Shown here: positions 45,589-54,020 of the stretch, piece after piece
How positions within the stretch are numbered: position 1 is the stretch's first letter
Layout: the number at the start of each line of letters is the position of its first letter
Assembly: GCA_903923925.1 (NCBI GenBank)
Contig: CAIXZF010000029.1
Coordinates: 1 to 64,000, forward strand
Length of the DNA: 64,000 bases
Source of the DNA: an uncultured Bacteroidales bacterium
Lineage (GTDB): Bacteria > Bacteroidota > Bacteroidia > Bacteroidales > CAIXZF01
Direction of reading: 5' to 3'
The notes under the pieces: model-generated
The model's input: only the letters and a program-made list of their open reading frames with translations
Told to the model about the DNA's origin: nothing
The model's database searches: none
Position numbers and translations under genes: made by a program

Positions 45589-46302
45589 TTAAGATGTTAA
45601 GGATTTTACCAGTATTCCAATTAGGATAGCTGTTCCGATACTAATAAGCGTTCCGATTAGTACATATTCTGATCTCTTTTGCACACCATTAACGTCATTG
45701 AATCGCAATATAGATTTGGCAGCGGTCAGAAGTCCAATAGCTTCATACTGACCATAAATGACAAGGGTGAAAATGATTACTCTTTCGAGTATTCCTATCC
45801 ACTTTCCGGCATTATCAAGACTTTCTGTATGATCTCCTAATTCATTACGCCATTTTTGTGTTAACAATCCTATCAGGATGCCTGAAGGTTGAGTAAGGAA
45901 TACAATAGCCAGCGAATAAATCCAGAATGAACTTGTATTTATCTGTTGCAGAAGGATGAGTTGATGATCAACCAATCCGGGAACAAGTAAAATCCACAAG
46001 CCTAAAATGATCAGAATGTGAAATAATTGATCCAAAAGAAAATAAAAGGTATTCTTCCTCTGGTATGATTTCCACAGATCGATTGAATAATGCGTGATGA
46101 AAATAATGATGGGAACGAACCAACTGGAAAAGCCTGTAAATAAAGCGGCAAAGAAACTTGTCAGAAAAGCATGGATTTAGAGTTTGTCCGATTTCCAGTG
46201 TCTTTTATACCTGTCGTCTATCCATGAAGTGGGTTGAAAAACAAAATCAGTCAGAAAATGTGCCGTTAGCATTTTTATAAGCCATATAAGCTGCATGTCC
46301 AT
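45589..46302 (-). pseudogene. DUF3307 membrane protein, broken by an in-frame stop
   Basis: From ATG 46296 (or 46302) the frame opens with a membrane helix and AHFLTDFVFQPTSWIDDRYK, the DUF3307 signature. An in-frame TAA at 46177-46179 interrupts KSDKL*IHAFLTSFF; family members have a residue here, so it looks like a single nonsense change. The frame then continues for about 195 residues with several membrane helices (AIVFLTQPSGILIGLLTQKW) to the stop at 45589. The gene follows the SatD-like gene by a few nucleotides and leads directly into hsdR. DUF3307 proteins are often found next to SatD-like genes; their role is unknown. Confidence 0.75.
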
Positions 46303-46303
46303 A

Positions 46304-46948
46304 TTAATCAACAGGTTTTAAGTCATTTACGATATCTTTATATAGGTTCAGAATTTGCTCGAAATCATCCCAGAGCGCTGCCTTTTTCAACTTGTGTATG
46401 GTTGGTTGGCTTTTTTTCAGGGACCAGGCTGCTTCTTTTTCACTTACCCCCTGAAGCATTTCCAGAAATACCTGTGCTTGTTGAACAGAGAGCCTGGACA
46501 AAATATAATCAGCATAGATTGCGATGGCCTTTAATCCTGATTCTGCCTTCTGATCGTAGCACCGAATGATCAGCCGCTTGTTGCTTTTTGATAAAATATC
46601 CAATTCTCTGCCCGACAAGGTAAAAGCCTCGCCCTGGCCATTGGCCATGGTTAAAACCGGTTCATCAATCTGTCCGATACCAATCGCTATCCGGATATCA
46701 ACGTTTTCTTTTGTCTTATGTGGCTGCTTTAACCGTGCAAATGCCCGCAATTTTGCAACTTCAAACATTGCCTTTTCAGTTGAAACCAGAACATTAAAAC
46801 TATCACCACGGTAAAATTGAACAGCTGGTTGGCTGAAAACGAATTCCTGCTCAATATCTGCTTTTAAGCTGTCCAAATCTTTGGGTGACAACAAGGAGGA
46901 GTTAACTATATCAGCTGTTAATACTGCGCCTGTTTTCATTGAATCCAT
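46304..46948 (-). CDS. SatD-like protein (cyclase-like fold with C-terminal HTH)
   Basis: A 214-residue protein. It opens GAVLTADIVNSS, has FYRGDSFNVLV and IAIGIGQID strands like a nucleotide-cyclase fold but without a clear metal pair, and ends with a helix-turn-helix-like part (about 155-210; VSEKEAAWSLKKSQPTIHKLKKA). This fits the SatD family as annotated in bacteria, often paired with DUF3307. DNA binding and autoregulation are inferred from the C-terminal part and from the three dyads over its promoter. Start could also be the internal ATG at 46939. Appears intact, unlike its neighbours. Confidence 0.65.
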   Translation of the reverse strand: MDSMKTGAVLTADIVNSSLLSPKDLDSLKADIEQEFVFSQPAVQFYRGDSFNVLVSTEKAMFEVAKLRAFARLKQPHKTKENVDIRIAIGIGQIDEPVLTMANGQGEAFTLSGRELDILSKSNKRLIIRCYDQKAESGLKAIAIYADYILSRLSVQQAQVFLEMLQGVSEKEAAWSLKKSQPTIHKLKKAALWDDFEQILNLYKDIVNDLKPVD

Positions 46949-46959
46949 ATTTTAGACTT

Positions 46960-47040
46960 CAAATATAGCCATTTTTGTCTATTATTTCAAAATATAGCTT
47001 AATTAGGCTATAAATTAACAAAATAGCCATTATAGGCTAT
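46960..47040 (-). promoter_or_regulatory. SatD-like gene promoter with three regularly spaced operators
   Basis: On the minus strand: -33 TTTG (46991-46988), 20 nt, -7 TATATTTG (46967-46960), an exact consensus promoter 12 nt before the ATG. Three dyads of the form ATAGCY-N6-GKCTAT lie at 46965-46982, 46994-47011 and 47023-47040 (plus-strand numbering); the last is perfect (ATAGCC-ATTATA-GGCTAT). Starts are 29 bp apart each time. The first overlaps the -7 element and the second lies against the -33 element. Confidence 0.75.
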
Positions 47041-47048
47041 AATTAATA

Positions 47049-47133
47049 TATTCGTGGAAATAAGGGTAATTCGTGGATGGGCCATTGTGTAAGCGATTTT
47101 AGACCACCGATTTCACGGATTAACACGGATTTC
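47049..47133. repeat. Interspersed inverted repeat (ATTCGTGG / CCGATTTCACGGATTAACACGGAT type)
   Basis: TATTCGTGGAAATAAGGG...ATTCGTGGATG (47049-47079) and, 23 nt on, ACCGATTTCACGGATTAACA (from 47106) form an imperfect inverted repeat between hsdS and the SatD promoter. It is a different sequence from the one at 24463-24535 but of the same style. Confidence 0.55.
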
Positions 47134-47160
47134 TTCATAGTATTACAGTTATTTGTGTTT

Positions 47161-48253
47161 TCAGGCTACCAGTTCGCCGGTAAAGGCTTTTTGGATGAGG
47201 GTTTGGAAAAGTAAATCAGAATTGATATAAAGCATTTCTTTGCTTTCTGCAAGTTTAATGGTTGCATTAATAAATCTTGATTGATCCTTTAATGGAGGTA
47301 GTTGTATACTAAGGTTTTTCAATACACCTGTATTCATGTGTGTAAAAGCGCCATCTCCCCCTGTTTTTAACCGACCTATTTTTTTGAAAAATATTTCATT
47401 AAAAACACAAAGTACTCTGGTATGATGTATTTCTTAGTCAATGAGAGTTTTATGAGATTTGTACTAATTATTGATTCGTTGTGTTTTGTGTTTACGACAC
47501 ACATCTTCCCAACAGTTCCTGCTCTTGATATTATAATATCACCAGATTTAACCGCGTAAGCGTTTAATTCTGAGTATTTATCATTCGAAATGTATAAGCA
47601 GCCATTTTCAACAAAACGGTAATCAATATTTTTGTCCATGGTCCAAACAGGAATTCCATTTTTTTTATACTCATCCCTTTTTAAAGCACTGCCAAAGGGA
47701 CCGCATTTGACACCCTCATCAAAAAGTTCACCTAGCATTATGGTTTTCCACCCCTTCTCATTCCTCACCGGATCACCGAACATATCAATAAAAATGGCCA
47801 GGGCCAGGGTAGCTTTGGCGGTAAAATTGGTATTGGCTTCGCTCAGGGCAATATTCGAGAGCATTTCCACCACCTGGGCCAGAAGTCGGGGAGTAGGATC
47901 ATAAAGGTGGCTCCCTTCATGAACTTACTTAAGGCGGCACTCCTATTTCCAATATTTCTCAGGAAGTCAAAAATGCCAGCCTCTTTGGTAAAGAGGCGGT
48001 GCATCACTTCCGGGTCCATATTTTTGAAATGGCTCCAACAGAGCTCATTTTCAGACTCTTTGTAGAATGCATCCTCGATAGGCCTTTTCAGCATATTCGC
48101 CTTCTGTTCTTTTTGCGTTTGCAGTTCATCCAGTCGGCGGATAAACAGCAGGTAGGTCATCTGTTCAATAACCGTCAGTGGGTTGGATAATCCACCCGTC
48201 CAGAATGCCTCCCAGACTTTATCTATTTGTGATTTGATGGCGCCGGTGATCAT
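47161..48253 (-). pseudogene. Fused remnant of type I methylase (hsdM) and specificity subunit (hsdS)
   Basis: The start (ATG 48253) reads the HsdM N-terminal domain (IKSQIDKVWEAFWTGGLSNP, FIRRLDELQT, SKFMKGATFMI). One base is lost near 47898, after which the frame resumes as TPRLLAQVVEMLSNIALSEAN. Near 47820 HsdM ends abruptly and continues as the HsdS central linker (IFIDMFGDPVRNEKGW) and second target-recognition domain (GPFGSAL, GDIIISRAGTVGK). A further frameshift near 47388 is followed by the HsdS C-terminal end (HMNTGVLKNLSIQLPP to ELVA). Thus the methylase core and the first recognition domain were deleted. The R-M system cannot work from this copy. Confidence 0.8.
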
Positions 48254-48400
48254 GAAGTTTGTTCAGATTTCATCATGTGTAATTTCAATTGGCTTAATAT
48301 TATTTTGCTTTCCTTTTGAGATGAGGGATTGAAGACAAAAATATTGAAAAGGCTTGAATTTTATGAGAATTAACTTAATGTGTTCGTAATGAATTGAATA

Positions 48401-48490
48401 TGTACCTGTGTTCATTTTTTTACCGTGTTCATTGACAATGAACAAGTCCATTGACTGAACAAGAGATTACTAAATGCCTTGGCTCAATGA
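48401..48490. repeat. Long direct repeat R2 with TGTTCATTGACAATGAACA palindrome
   Basis: Copy of R1 (43790-43878), same orientation, 4.6 kb away; the 19-bp palindrome is at 48426-48444 and ATTACTAAATGCCTTGGCT ends at 48484. It lies about 150 nt upstream of hsdM. Together R1 and R2 bracket the broken restriction locus exactly. Confidence 0.7.
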
Positions 48491-48777
48491 TGCTTACCAG
48501 GTTTTATAGCAATTGAATATTGTAGGTGGTAAAAAAAGTCAATTCTATCCACCCCAAAATAACATCAAAAGTCGGCTCTTTTTTTCGGCTGGTGAGTATA
48601 TATTATATATGGTATAGCTGGGAAATAATTCCTTGAAGATAATTGGTGGAAATTTTATAATGGTTTGATATTGTGTTGTTTAATTGGCTGGTTGAAAACT
48701 GCCTTCGTCATATATCCGTTTTTTGGGGAAGTGCAATTGCATTCAAACCGCTGAACGGGTCGGCCAGAAATCACAGA

Positions 48778-48805
48778 CCACCAAACAAGAATATTTGTTT
48801 GGTGG
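48778..48805. repeat. Hairpin with 11-bp arms in the hsdM-hipB spacer
   Basis: CCACCAAACAA and TTGTTTGGTGG around a 6-nt loop. No T-tract follows on either strand, so it is not a standard terminator. The 855-nt spacer 48254-49108 otherwise holds R2, a 34-codon open frame and the hipB promoter. Confidence 0.6.
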
Positions 48806-48907
48806 GTGTATATTTGTGTTTTTCAATATTTTACAATTTATTGCTGATTCAAAACAAGAATTTTGAAGAATAAGTGTAGATAATTAAACCTGGAATTTAA
48901 TCAGGAG

Positions 48908-49009
48908 ATGACGGCAGGTGCGCCATTTAATAAAGATTTGATAATCAGTGAGATTTTATGCGATGGTCATGTGATGACACCACCCAAGCATCCAAATCCT
49001 ATACAGTGA
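48908..49009 (+). CDS. Possible 33-residue peptide or gene-end fragment before hipB
   Basis: ATG at 48908, preceded by GGAG, opens a 33-residue frame (TAGAPFNKDLIISEILCDGH...PPKHPNPIQ). I do not recognise it; it has a composition of real protein and may be the end of a lost larger gene. Its last codons overlap the short direct repeat that also occurs after hipA. Confidence 0.25.
   Translation: MTAGAPFNKDLIISEILCDGHVMTPPKHPNPIQ
48986..49009. repeat. Short direct repeat left of hipBA
   Basis: AAGCATCCAAATCC-N4-CAGTGA, 21 of 24 positions the same as 50771-50794 after hipA. The two copies bracket the hipBA pair 1.8 kb apart in the same orientation. Confidence 0.5.
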
Positions 49010-49062
49010 GTTTTAAGAATAAAATTGTTTAATTGATTGTAGAATATTTTGTTTTAAATGAT

Positions 49063-49102
49063 TATATTTGTTGCGTAATGACAACATTAAGCTATAAATA
49101 GC
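49063..49102 (+). promoter_or_regulatory. hipBA promoter with GCTATAAATAGC operator candidate
   Basis: The -7 element TATATTTG (49063-49070) lies 39 nt before the hipB ATG. The dyad GCTAT-AA-ATAGC (49091-49102) falls in the expected 5' leader. The same dyad and surrounding sequence recur at 51439-51450 in front of the ghost hipB, which supports a real operator. Confidence 0.6.
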
Positions 49103-49108
49103 ATATTT

Positions 49109-49459
49109 ATGACTGAAAAAAACAACATAAATTGGCAGTCAATGAGTGATAGAGCGATAATAGAAAGCCTTGGATTGTATATTAAACATCATCGGTTGGA
49201 GCAAAACAGGACACAGCAGGAACTGGCTGTGGCATCTGGTATTAATCGCTCAACATTAAATCAGGTGGAGTCGGGCAAAGCGGGCAGCTTACTCACCCTT
49301 ATCCAACTATTACGGGCTTTAAATCAATTGGCTATTTTGGATGCATTTGAAATTGTAACACCAATCAGCCCGTTAAAACTGGCCAAATTGGAACAGAAAA
49401 AACGTAAAAGAGCCAGTGGGAATAAGCAAAGTAATAACACACCAAAATCAAGTTGGTAA
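49109..49459 (+). CDS. hipB: HipB-type XRE antitoxin/repressor
   Basis: A 116-residue protein with one XRE helix-turn-helix (about 25-85; YIKHHRLEQNRTQQELAVASGINRSTLNQVESGKAGSLLTLIQLLRAL). It binds HipA and represses the operon. Its N-terminal MSDRAIIESL segment is the part duplicated in the ghost copy at 51.5 kb. The TAA overlaps the hipA ATG (TAATG), so the two are translationally coupled. Basic C-terminal tail. Confidence 0.85.
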   Translation: MTEKNNINWQSMSDRAIIESLGLYIKHHRLEQNRTQQELAVASGINRSTLNQVESGKAGSLLTLIQLLRALNQLAILDAFEIVTPISPLKLAKLEQKKRKRASGNKQSNNTPKSSW

Positions 49460-50754
49460 TGGCAAATAGTACTGCATTAATTAGGCTTTGGGATAAATTG
49501 GTTGGTGCTGTAGCCTGGTCAGAAAATAGCCAGTTAGGAAATTTTGAGTTTGATCCGGGATTTTTAGATTTGGAATGGGATATTTCACCTATCATGATGC
49601 CAATTGCCAAATCGAAGGGAAGAATTTATTCTTTTAATGAAAACAAAGGATCTGCGTCATCTTTCAAAGGCCTGCCAGGTTTACTGGCTGACATGCTGCC
49701 TGATAAATATGGAAATGCATTAATTAACTTATGGCTTGCAACACAGGGCAGGGCAACCGGAAGCCTTACTCCAATTGAAACCCTGTGTTTTATCGGGAAG
49801 CGGGGTATGGGTGCATTAGAAATTGAACCATCTTTAAAAAAAGAAGAGAGCAGATCAGCAAAAATAGAGATTGATACAATGGTTTCTGTCGCAAACAGGA
49901 TTTTAAACAAGCGGGAGCAATTTCATGCAGATTTATCCAAAGATGAAGAAGATGGATTAACTGATATTCTTAGAATTGGAACATCTGCCGGAGGTGCACG
50001 AGCAAAGGCTATTATTGCATTTAATGATAAAACCAGGGAGGTTAGGAGTGGGCAGGTCAAAGCGCCTAAAGGGTTCTCATATTGGATTTTGAAATTTGAT
50101 GGTGTGGCTGATAACCAGATTGGGGAATCAAAAGGTTATGGGAAAGCTGAGATGGCATACCATCTGATGGCAAGAGATGCCGGAATTGAAATGTCGGAAT
50201 GTCAACTACTTGAAGAAAATGGAAGAGCACATTTCATGACCAAGAGATTTGACCGGGATGATGAAGGAAACAAGATTCACATGCAAAGTTTTTGTGCCAT
50301 GAGGCATTTTGATTTCAATATGGTTGGTTATTACGCTTATGAGCAACTATTTGAAACAATGAGGATGCTTGGATTACCCTATCCGGAGGCTGAGCAATTA
50401 TTCACTCGGATGGTCTTTAACGTGCTGGCTCGTAATTGTGATGACCATACTAAAAACTTCGCTTTTCTATTAGACCAAACAGGGAATTGGAGGCAATCAC
50501 CCGCTTTTGATGTTTGCCATGCCTATAGACCCGGAAGTGATTGGGTTAATAGCCAATCACTTACTGTAAATGGTAAAAGAGAAGGTATTACGGAAAACGA
50601 TTTTTTAGCTGTTGGTAGACAAATGAACATCAAAAAAGCAAAGCAAATTATTTTCAGGGTCTCGGAGGTTATTAAAAACTGGAATCACTATGCTGAAGAG
50701 GTGAAAGTTGATGCCAAAATGCGGGATGCCATAAAGCAAACATTATTGGTGTAA
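49459..50754 (+). CDS. hipA: HipA-family kinase toxin, single-chain form
   Basis: A 431-residue HipA-like Ser/Thr kinase, with the N-terminal subdomain (about 1-115) fused to the kinase. Seen: the SAGGARAKA glycine/serine loop near 175, KFDG core lysine region, NVLARNCDDHTKNFAFL (catalytic Asp and Asn) and AFDVCHAY (metal Asp). HipA phosphorylates glutamyl-tRNA synthetase or other targets and causes dormancy. Start at ATG 49459 follows the hipB stop by overlap; an upstream TTG is less likely. Reading frame intact, unlike most neighbouring defence genes. Confidence 0.88.
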   Translation: MANSTALIRLWDKLVGAVAWSENSQLGNFEFDPGFLDLEWDISPIMMPIAKSKGRIYSFNENKGSASSFKGLPGLLADMLPDKYGNALINLWLATQGRATGSLTPIETLCFIGKRGMGALEIEPSLKKEESRSAKIEIDTMVSVANRILNKREQFHADLSKDEEDGLTDILRIGTSAGGARAKAIIAFNDKTREVRSGQVKAPKGFSYWILKFDGVADNQIGESKGYGKAEMAYHLMARDAGIEMSECQLLEENGRAHFMTKRFDRDDEGNKIHMQSFCAMRHFDFNMVGYYAYEQLFETMRMLGLPYPEAEQLFTRMVFNVLARNCDDHTKNFAFLLDQTGNWRQSPAFDVCHAYRPGSDWVNSQSLTVNGKREGITENDFLAVGRQMNIKKAKQIIFRVSEVIKNWNHYAEEVKVDAKMRDAIKQTLLV

Positions 50755-50770
50755 TAATTTCATCTATTAA

Positions 50771-50794
50771 AAGCATCCAAATCCAAATCAGTGA
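50771..50794. repeat. Short direct repeat right of hipBA
   Basis: AAGCATCCAAATCC-N4-CAGTGA, 17 nt past the hipA stop; partner of 48986-49009. Confidence 0.5.
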
Positions 50795-51001
50795 TTATTT
50801 AAGGGCATTATAATTTTTCAAATTTTAAGAATTAAGCAGCAATTCAGCCTGAAAAATATGTTGTTGAAAATTAAATAGTTACAATCGGTTGGAAAAAATA
50901 TTTTTCCGGCTAATTTTGTATTGTGAGAGACGAAGGGACACTGAGTCCCAACTTACTGGTTTTCAGTATAATGTTCTCTCATTTCGTTCTTTTTTTACTT
51001 C

Positions 51002-51415
51002 CGCATCAAGCTACCACATGCTGATTGCATAGATGATGTGCTGCGGAATCTGCCAGTTGGGGAGCTTGAGATTTTGAAGGTGCATCTGGTCAGTGAGCTT
51101 ATCGAACAAAAAATATTCCGCAAGTTTAGATTTTTAGGCCGTTACCATTTGGTAGCAGCAGATGGTACAGGAATATCAAGCTTTGAGCAAAGACATTGTG
51201 ATCACTGCCTTGTTAAGACATCTAAAACCGGTGTTGTAACTTACTTTCATTATGTTCTGGCGGCTAAATTAGTGACTTCTACAGGTCTGTCCATTTCATT
51301 GGCATCAGAATTTATTGAAAATATCCCGGGTCGTGATTACGAAAAGCAGGACTGCGAACAAAAAGCGTTCGTGCGGTTGGCTGATTGCAGAATATTTCGC
51401 ATTAAACGATTATAA
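51002..51415 (+). pseudogene. DDE transposase fragment (IS remnant)
   Basis: About 138 residues of a transposase: the frame opens RIKLPHADCIDDVLRNLPVG and has GRYHLVAADGTGISSFEQ (first catalytic Asp region), HCLVKTSKTGVVTYFHYVLA and NIPGRDYEKQDCEQKAF, as in full-length transposases of Bacteroidota insertion sequences. The start is missing and the end slides out of frame after AFVRLADC; the rest of the catalytic domain is absent. A 5' segment around 50930-51000 (GAGACGAAGGGACACTGAGT) may be part of the same element's end. Inactive. Confidence 0.75.
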
Positions 51416-51429
51416 ATGTCGGGAAAAGA

Positions 51430-51603
51430 TAATATTAAGCTATAAATAGCTTGTTTATGATGGAAAAAACCGACCTCAATTTGCATTTTTTGAGTGATAG
51501 GGCTATCATAGAACTATTAAACAAGTTGAACATAATGTTTTTCAATATATGGAATTACCGAAGTAAATCCAAGCAAGGGAATGTTCACTCAATTGGAGAG
51601 TGA
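51430..51603 (+). pseudogene. Ghost of a second hipB start with its promoter-proximal region
   Basis: 51430-51530 repeats the hipB leader and first codons: the block ATTAAGCTATAAATAGC, then ATG at 51457 or 51460 reading MMEKTDLNLHFLSDRAIIEL against MTEKNNINWQSMSDRAIIES in hipB. After about 23 codons similarity is lost and the frame ends in TGA at 51601. Downstream a short LESESKLLLKAK stretch resembles HipB's VESGKAGSLL in another frame. It has no toxin partner. The rest of 51416-51770 contains nothing else I can name. Confidence 0.55.
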
Positions 51604-51770
51604 GAGTAAGTTGCTTCTTAAAGCAAAATTAATCATTCCATTCTATTAGTTTCGGGACATTTATTTTAAAAACAAAATGCAAGATGTAGATTATTTGTAA
51701 TAATTCTATATATTTGAAGTATTGTTGTGATGAAAATTGACTTTTTTAGTTTAAATATAATAAAAATTAT

Positions 51771-52571
51771 ATGAAAAACCTGAAGGATAAACTTGTACTC
51801 ATTACCGGAGGCGCATCTGGTATTGGAAAAATTATGGGGCTTCTCGCACTTAAACGTGGAGCAACTTTAATAATTTGGGATATCGATCAACCGCGGATTA
51901 ATGAATCGCTTGCAGAGTTTTCAAAAATTGGCAAGGTTCATGGATTTATAGTTGACGTATCTGATCCTGAGCAGATTAGTGCATCTGCTGCTTTGGTTAA
52001 AAAAACCTTAGGTACTGTGGATGTATTAATAAACAATGCCGGAATTGTTGTGGGGAAATTATTTCAGGACCATTCCAGAGTTGATATTCTCCGAACAATG
52101 ACTATCAATGCAAATGCTCCAATGCTTGTAACTCAGGAGTTTTTACCTGATATGATAAAGCAGAATTCAGGGCATATTTGCAATATTGCCTCATTAGCTT
52201 CATTGACATCAAATCCTCGAATGTCGGTATATGCCGCAAGTAAGTGGTGTGTGTTTGGTTGGTCCGACAGTCTGCGCATCGAAATGCAAAAGCAGAAGTT
52301 TAATATCGGCGTCACCACAGTTACACCGTATTACATAAATACCGGAATGTTCGACGGTGTAAAGTCGAAAATTATTCCAATACTAAATCCAGAGAAAGTG
52401 GCATTGAGAGTGATCAGGGCCATTGAAAAGAATCGAATAATATTAAGTATGCCTTTAACAATGCATTTTGTCAGGTTAAGCCAGGGTTTGCTGCCAATCT
52501 GCTTGTTCGATTGGTTTGCAGGTAAAGTACTTGGAATATACAAAACGATGGATAATTTCAAAGGACGTTAG
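51771..52571 (+). CDS. Short-chain dehydrogenase/reductase
   Basis: A 266-residue SDR. TGGASGIGK is the cofactor glycine motif, NNAG the structural motif, and YAASKW holds the catalytic Tyr and Lys after IASLAS (Ser). It resembles retinol/long-chain-alcohol SDRs of eukaryote-like type. It lies 40 nt before an aldehyde dehydrogenase on the same strand, suggesting alcohol or aldehyde turnover in lipid metabolism. Cofactor: an Asp after strand 2 (WDIDQ) favours NAD. Substrate unknown. Confidence 0.85.
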   Translation: MKNLKDKLVLITGGASGIGKIMGLLALKRGATLIIWDIDQPRINESLAEFSKIGKVHGFIVDVSDPEQISASAALVKKTLGTVDVLINNAGIVVGKLFQDHSRVDILRTMTINANAPMLVTQEFLPDMIKQNSGHICNIASLASLTSNPRMSVYAASKWCVFGWSDSLRIEMQKQKFNIGVTTVTPYYINTGMFDGVKSKIIPILNPEKVALRVIRAIEKNRIILSMPLTMHFVRLSQGLLPICLFDWFAGKVLGIYKTMDNFKGR

Positions 52572-52611
52572 ACTTTTTTGATTTTCTAAAGCTTAAATTA
52601 AATTCAGAATT

Positions 52612-53988
52612 ATGGAACCAACATCCCGGGAAAATATTGAGAATATTCTTAAAAAACAGCGTGATTTTTATGCATCACAGCAAACAAAGAATATAGCTTT
52701 TAGAATTGAACATCTTAAACGATTTAAGGTGAACATTAAAAAGTACGAATCAAGAATTGCCGATGCGCTGTGGAAAGATCTGCATAAATCGTTTGAAGAA
52801 GCCTATTTAACGGAAATTAGTATCGTTACCCAGGAGATTGGCTATCATATTAAAAACCTGAAATGTTGGGCAGAACCAAAGCGCATACTTACACCTATTC
52901 ACCTTTTACCCTCATCAAGCAGAATTATTTATGAACCTCTTGGAGTTGCATTAATAATTGCACCATGGAATTATCCATTTCAGCTGCTGATGAATTCATT
53001 AGTCGGTGCAATATCTGCAGGTTGTTGTGCAATTTTAAAACCATCACCGTATACTCCTAATATTGCCAGAGTAATGGAGGACTTGATTCATGAGACTTTC
53101 AGGAATGATTATGTTGAAATTATTCAGGGTAATAGAGAGGTAAATTCGGTATTGCTTGAACATCGTTTCGATATTATATTTTTTACAGGAAGTCCAGCGG
53201 TTGGTAAAGTAGTAATGAAGGCGGCAGCAGAACATCTAACTCCAGTGGTTCTTGAGCTGGGGGGCAAAAGCCCTTGTATCGTTGATTATGATGCGAATAT
53301 CGATGTTGCGGCAAAACGCATTGCATGGGGAAAAACGATAAATGCTGGTCAAACATGTATTGCTCCTGATTATCTTTTTGTTCATAAGTCTGTTAAAGAT
53401 GAATTGCTTCGAAAAATCGGGGAAAGCATTGAAACAATGTTTGGTAAAGACATTCAAAAAAGCAATTATTTCCCAAGAATTGTTAATACTCAAGCGTTCA
53501 TGCGTTTACAGAAACTGTTGCAGCGTGGAAAAGTAGTTTATGGTGGAAATTCAGACATTGATGATAAATTTATATCACCAACTATTATTGATGAAGTCAA
53601 ACCAGAATATCCGGTAATGCAAGAGGAAATTTTTGGCCCTATTCTTCCTGTTATGACTTTTGAGAATGTAAATGAGGCGATAACTTTTATTAATGCAAAT
53701 GAGAAACCTCTGGCATTTTATTATTTCGGAAAATGTAAAAAGGCAAAAGAAGTTCTTCAAAGTACAACCTCAGGGGGAGCTTGCATCAACGATACGCTAA
53801 TGCATATCACGAATCACCGCTTACCGTTTGGTGGCGTAGGAAACAGCGGGATAGGTAAATATCACGGACGCAATAGTTTTCTTGCTTTCAGCAATTCAAG
53901 GTCGCTTGTTACAACACCAACCTGGATTGATCTGCCACTGAAATATGCTCCATTTAAGTATTTTAAACTGGTAAGAAAGATAATTTAG
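52612..53988 (+). CDS. Class 3-like aldehyde dehydrogenase
   Basis: A 458-residue ALDH that oxidises aldehydes to acids with NAD(P). [26 protein letters not shown] (nucleotide loop), [12 protein letters not shown] (general base Glu) and [11 protein letters not shown] (catalytic Cys) are all present; [13 protein letters not shown] closes the fold. The short N-terminus and FLFV-like fatty-aldehyde motifs point to membrane-linked class 3 members, and a hydrophobic C-terminal stretch is seen. Forms a two-gene unit with the SDR upstream. Ends at a strong terminator hairpin. Confidence 0.9.
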   Translation: MEPTSRENIENILKKQRDFYASQQTKNIAFRIEHLKRFKVNIKKYESRIADALWKDLHKSFEEAYLTEISIVTQEIGYHIKNLKCWAEPKRILTPIHLLPSSSRIIYEPLGVALIIAPWNYPFQLLMNSLVGAISAGCCAILKPSPYTPNIARVMEDLIHETFRNDYVEIIQGNREVNSVLLEHRFDIIFFTGSPAVGKVVMKAAAEHLTPVVLELGGKSPCIVDYDANIDVAAKRIAWGKTINAGQTCIAPDYLFVHKSVKDELLRKIGESIETMFGKDIQKSNYFPRIVNTQAFMRLQKLLQRGKVVYGGNSDIDDKFISPTIIDEVKPEYPVMQEEIFGPILPVMTFENVNEAITFINANEKPLAFYYFGKCKKAKEVLQSTTSGGACINDTLMHITNHRLPFGGVGNSGIGKYHGRNSFLAFSNSRSLVTTPTWIDLPLKYAPFKYFKLVRKII

Positions 53989-54020
53989 TTTTCCTGAACT
54001 TTGTGAAATCTGAGAAAATA

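Noticed and set aside
48673-48873. 66-codon plus-strand frame in the hsdM-hipB spacer
   Set aside because: No recognisable motif, and an 11-bp-arm hairpin lies inside it; probably chance.
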